Shown here: piece by piece, positions 5,948 to 6,290 of the stretch
Numbering within the stretch: position 1 is the stretch's first letter
How the letters are laid out: each line of letters opens with the position of its first letter
Origin: Campylobacterota bacterium
GTDB lineage: Bacteria; Campylobacterota; Campylobacteria; Campylobacterales; Sulfurovaceae
DNA length: 6,290 nt
Assembly (NCBI GenBank): GCA_022600655.1
Contig: JAHZJZ010000229.1
Span: 1-6,290 of the forward strand
Reading direction: 5' to 3'
The notes under the pieces: model-generated
What the model was told of the DNA's origin: nothing
What the model saw: the letters and a program-made list of their open reading frames with translations, nothing else
The model's database searches: none
Position numbers and translations under genes: made by a program

Positions 5948-6290
5948 ACTTTTCCTTTAATCGACCCAAATAAGCTATGACTCTCTGTTGATAGATTTTA
6001 TCTTCTTCATTCTGAATACACTCTTGAAATCTTTCTAACTGCTCAATATCAATCTTCTCAGCAAAGCGTTTAACAGCCTTAGTCTCTTTTTCAACTTGAA
6101 AAACCAAATGTTCAAAATCCAGACCATTATTGGTAATAATCTTATCAAAATACTCTAAGACAGCTTCAACCAAAATTTCTGAACGCTCTTCATCATTATC
6201 ATAAATCTCACAAGCCGTTGCATAAAGAAGTTTCTGCTCACATGGGCTTATTTCACGATTTACTGCCACAATAAGTGTTAAAACTTTGGC
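5934..6290 (-). CDS. Helical protein of unknown function, probably 5'-incomplete in the window (TerB-like?)
   Basis: At least 111 residues from a GTG at 6269, but the frame stays open to the window edge, adding seven codons that read AKVLTLI. No Shine-Dalgarno precedes the GTG, and the added residues extend a hydrophobic helix (LTLIVAVNREISP), so the true start is probably outside the window and the GTG is an internal Val. The protein is almost all alpha-helix by composition, rich in Glu and Lys, with helices near 11-24, 27-46, 53-71 and 75-107 (GTG numbering), and has no signal peptide. The 'hydrophobic helix, NREIS..E..LL' start recalls the TerB-like 'aDG.is..E..ll' pattern, but this is weak. 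Its 3' end overlaps acyP by 14 nt, so the two are probably translationally coupled. Function unknown. Confidence 0.75.
   Translation of the reverse strand, partial: AKVLTLIVAVNREISPCEQKLLYATACEIYDNDEERSEILVEAVLEYFDKIITNNGLDFEHLVFQVEKETKAVKRFAEKIDIEQLERFQECIQNEEDKIYQQRVIAYLGRLKEKYGSI

Overview
This is an AT-rich window whose content suggests a marine or sulfur-cycling Campylobacterota (a Sulfurovum/Sulfurimonas-type organism). The reasons are base composition, Lys/Ile/Asn-rich proteins, short AT-rich promoter regions, a C-terminal 'GWN...GYWIK' module I associate with exported proteins of this group, and acidic N-glycosylation sequons of the kind used by Campylobacterota PglB. The taxonomic call is inference; there is no rRNA or marker gene here.

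Layout. Positions 5-3553 (minus) hold one very long gene for a secreted heparinase II/III-like polysaccharide lyase of 1182 residues. It has an export signal, a short Ca2+-binding-type motif, an N-terminal beta-rich region, the lyase toroid and beta-sandwich, and two C-terminal GWN modules. A 71-bp, very AT-rich divergent promoter region (3554-3624) separates it from a small lipoprotein gene (3625-4182, plus) with a Thr/Ser/Asn-rich tether. Forty bases further on is a 12-TM major facilitator transporter of the MFS_3/DHA3 type (4223-5425, plus), with no Shine-Dalgarno and a possible leaderless start.

The plus-strand genes converge on a compact minus-strand operon that enters from the right edge. 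It runs from a helical unknown protein (probably 5'-incomplete in the window), through a canonical acylphosphatase overlapping it by 14 nt, to a 67-residue Cys-rich unknown protein 2 nt later. The convergent junction holds a tandem 15-bp repeat abutting a perfect 8-bp-stem GGAA-loop hairpin that resembles a REP-type palindrome and could end transcription in both directions.

How it fits together. The lyase and the lipoprotein are both envelope or exported proteins sharing one divergent control region, and both carry D/E-X-N-X-S/T sequons. They may act at the cell surface on a uronic-acid-type polysaccharide, either environmental or self-made. The MFS exporter may be co-transcribed with the lipoprotein. 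The acylphosphatase operon looks like unrelated housekeeping. I see no defence system, CRISPR array, transposase, tRNA or rRNA. The most interesting items are the lyase architecture, its sequon enrichment and the convergent-junction repeat. No gap without a gene exceeds about 70 bp.
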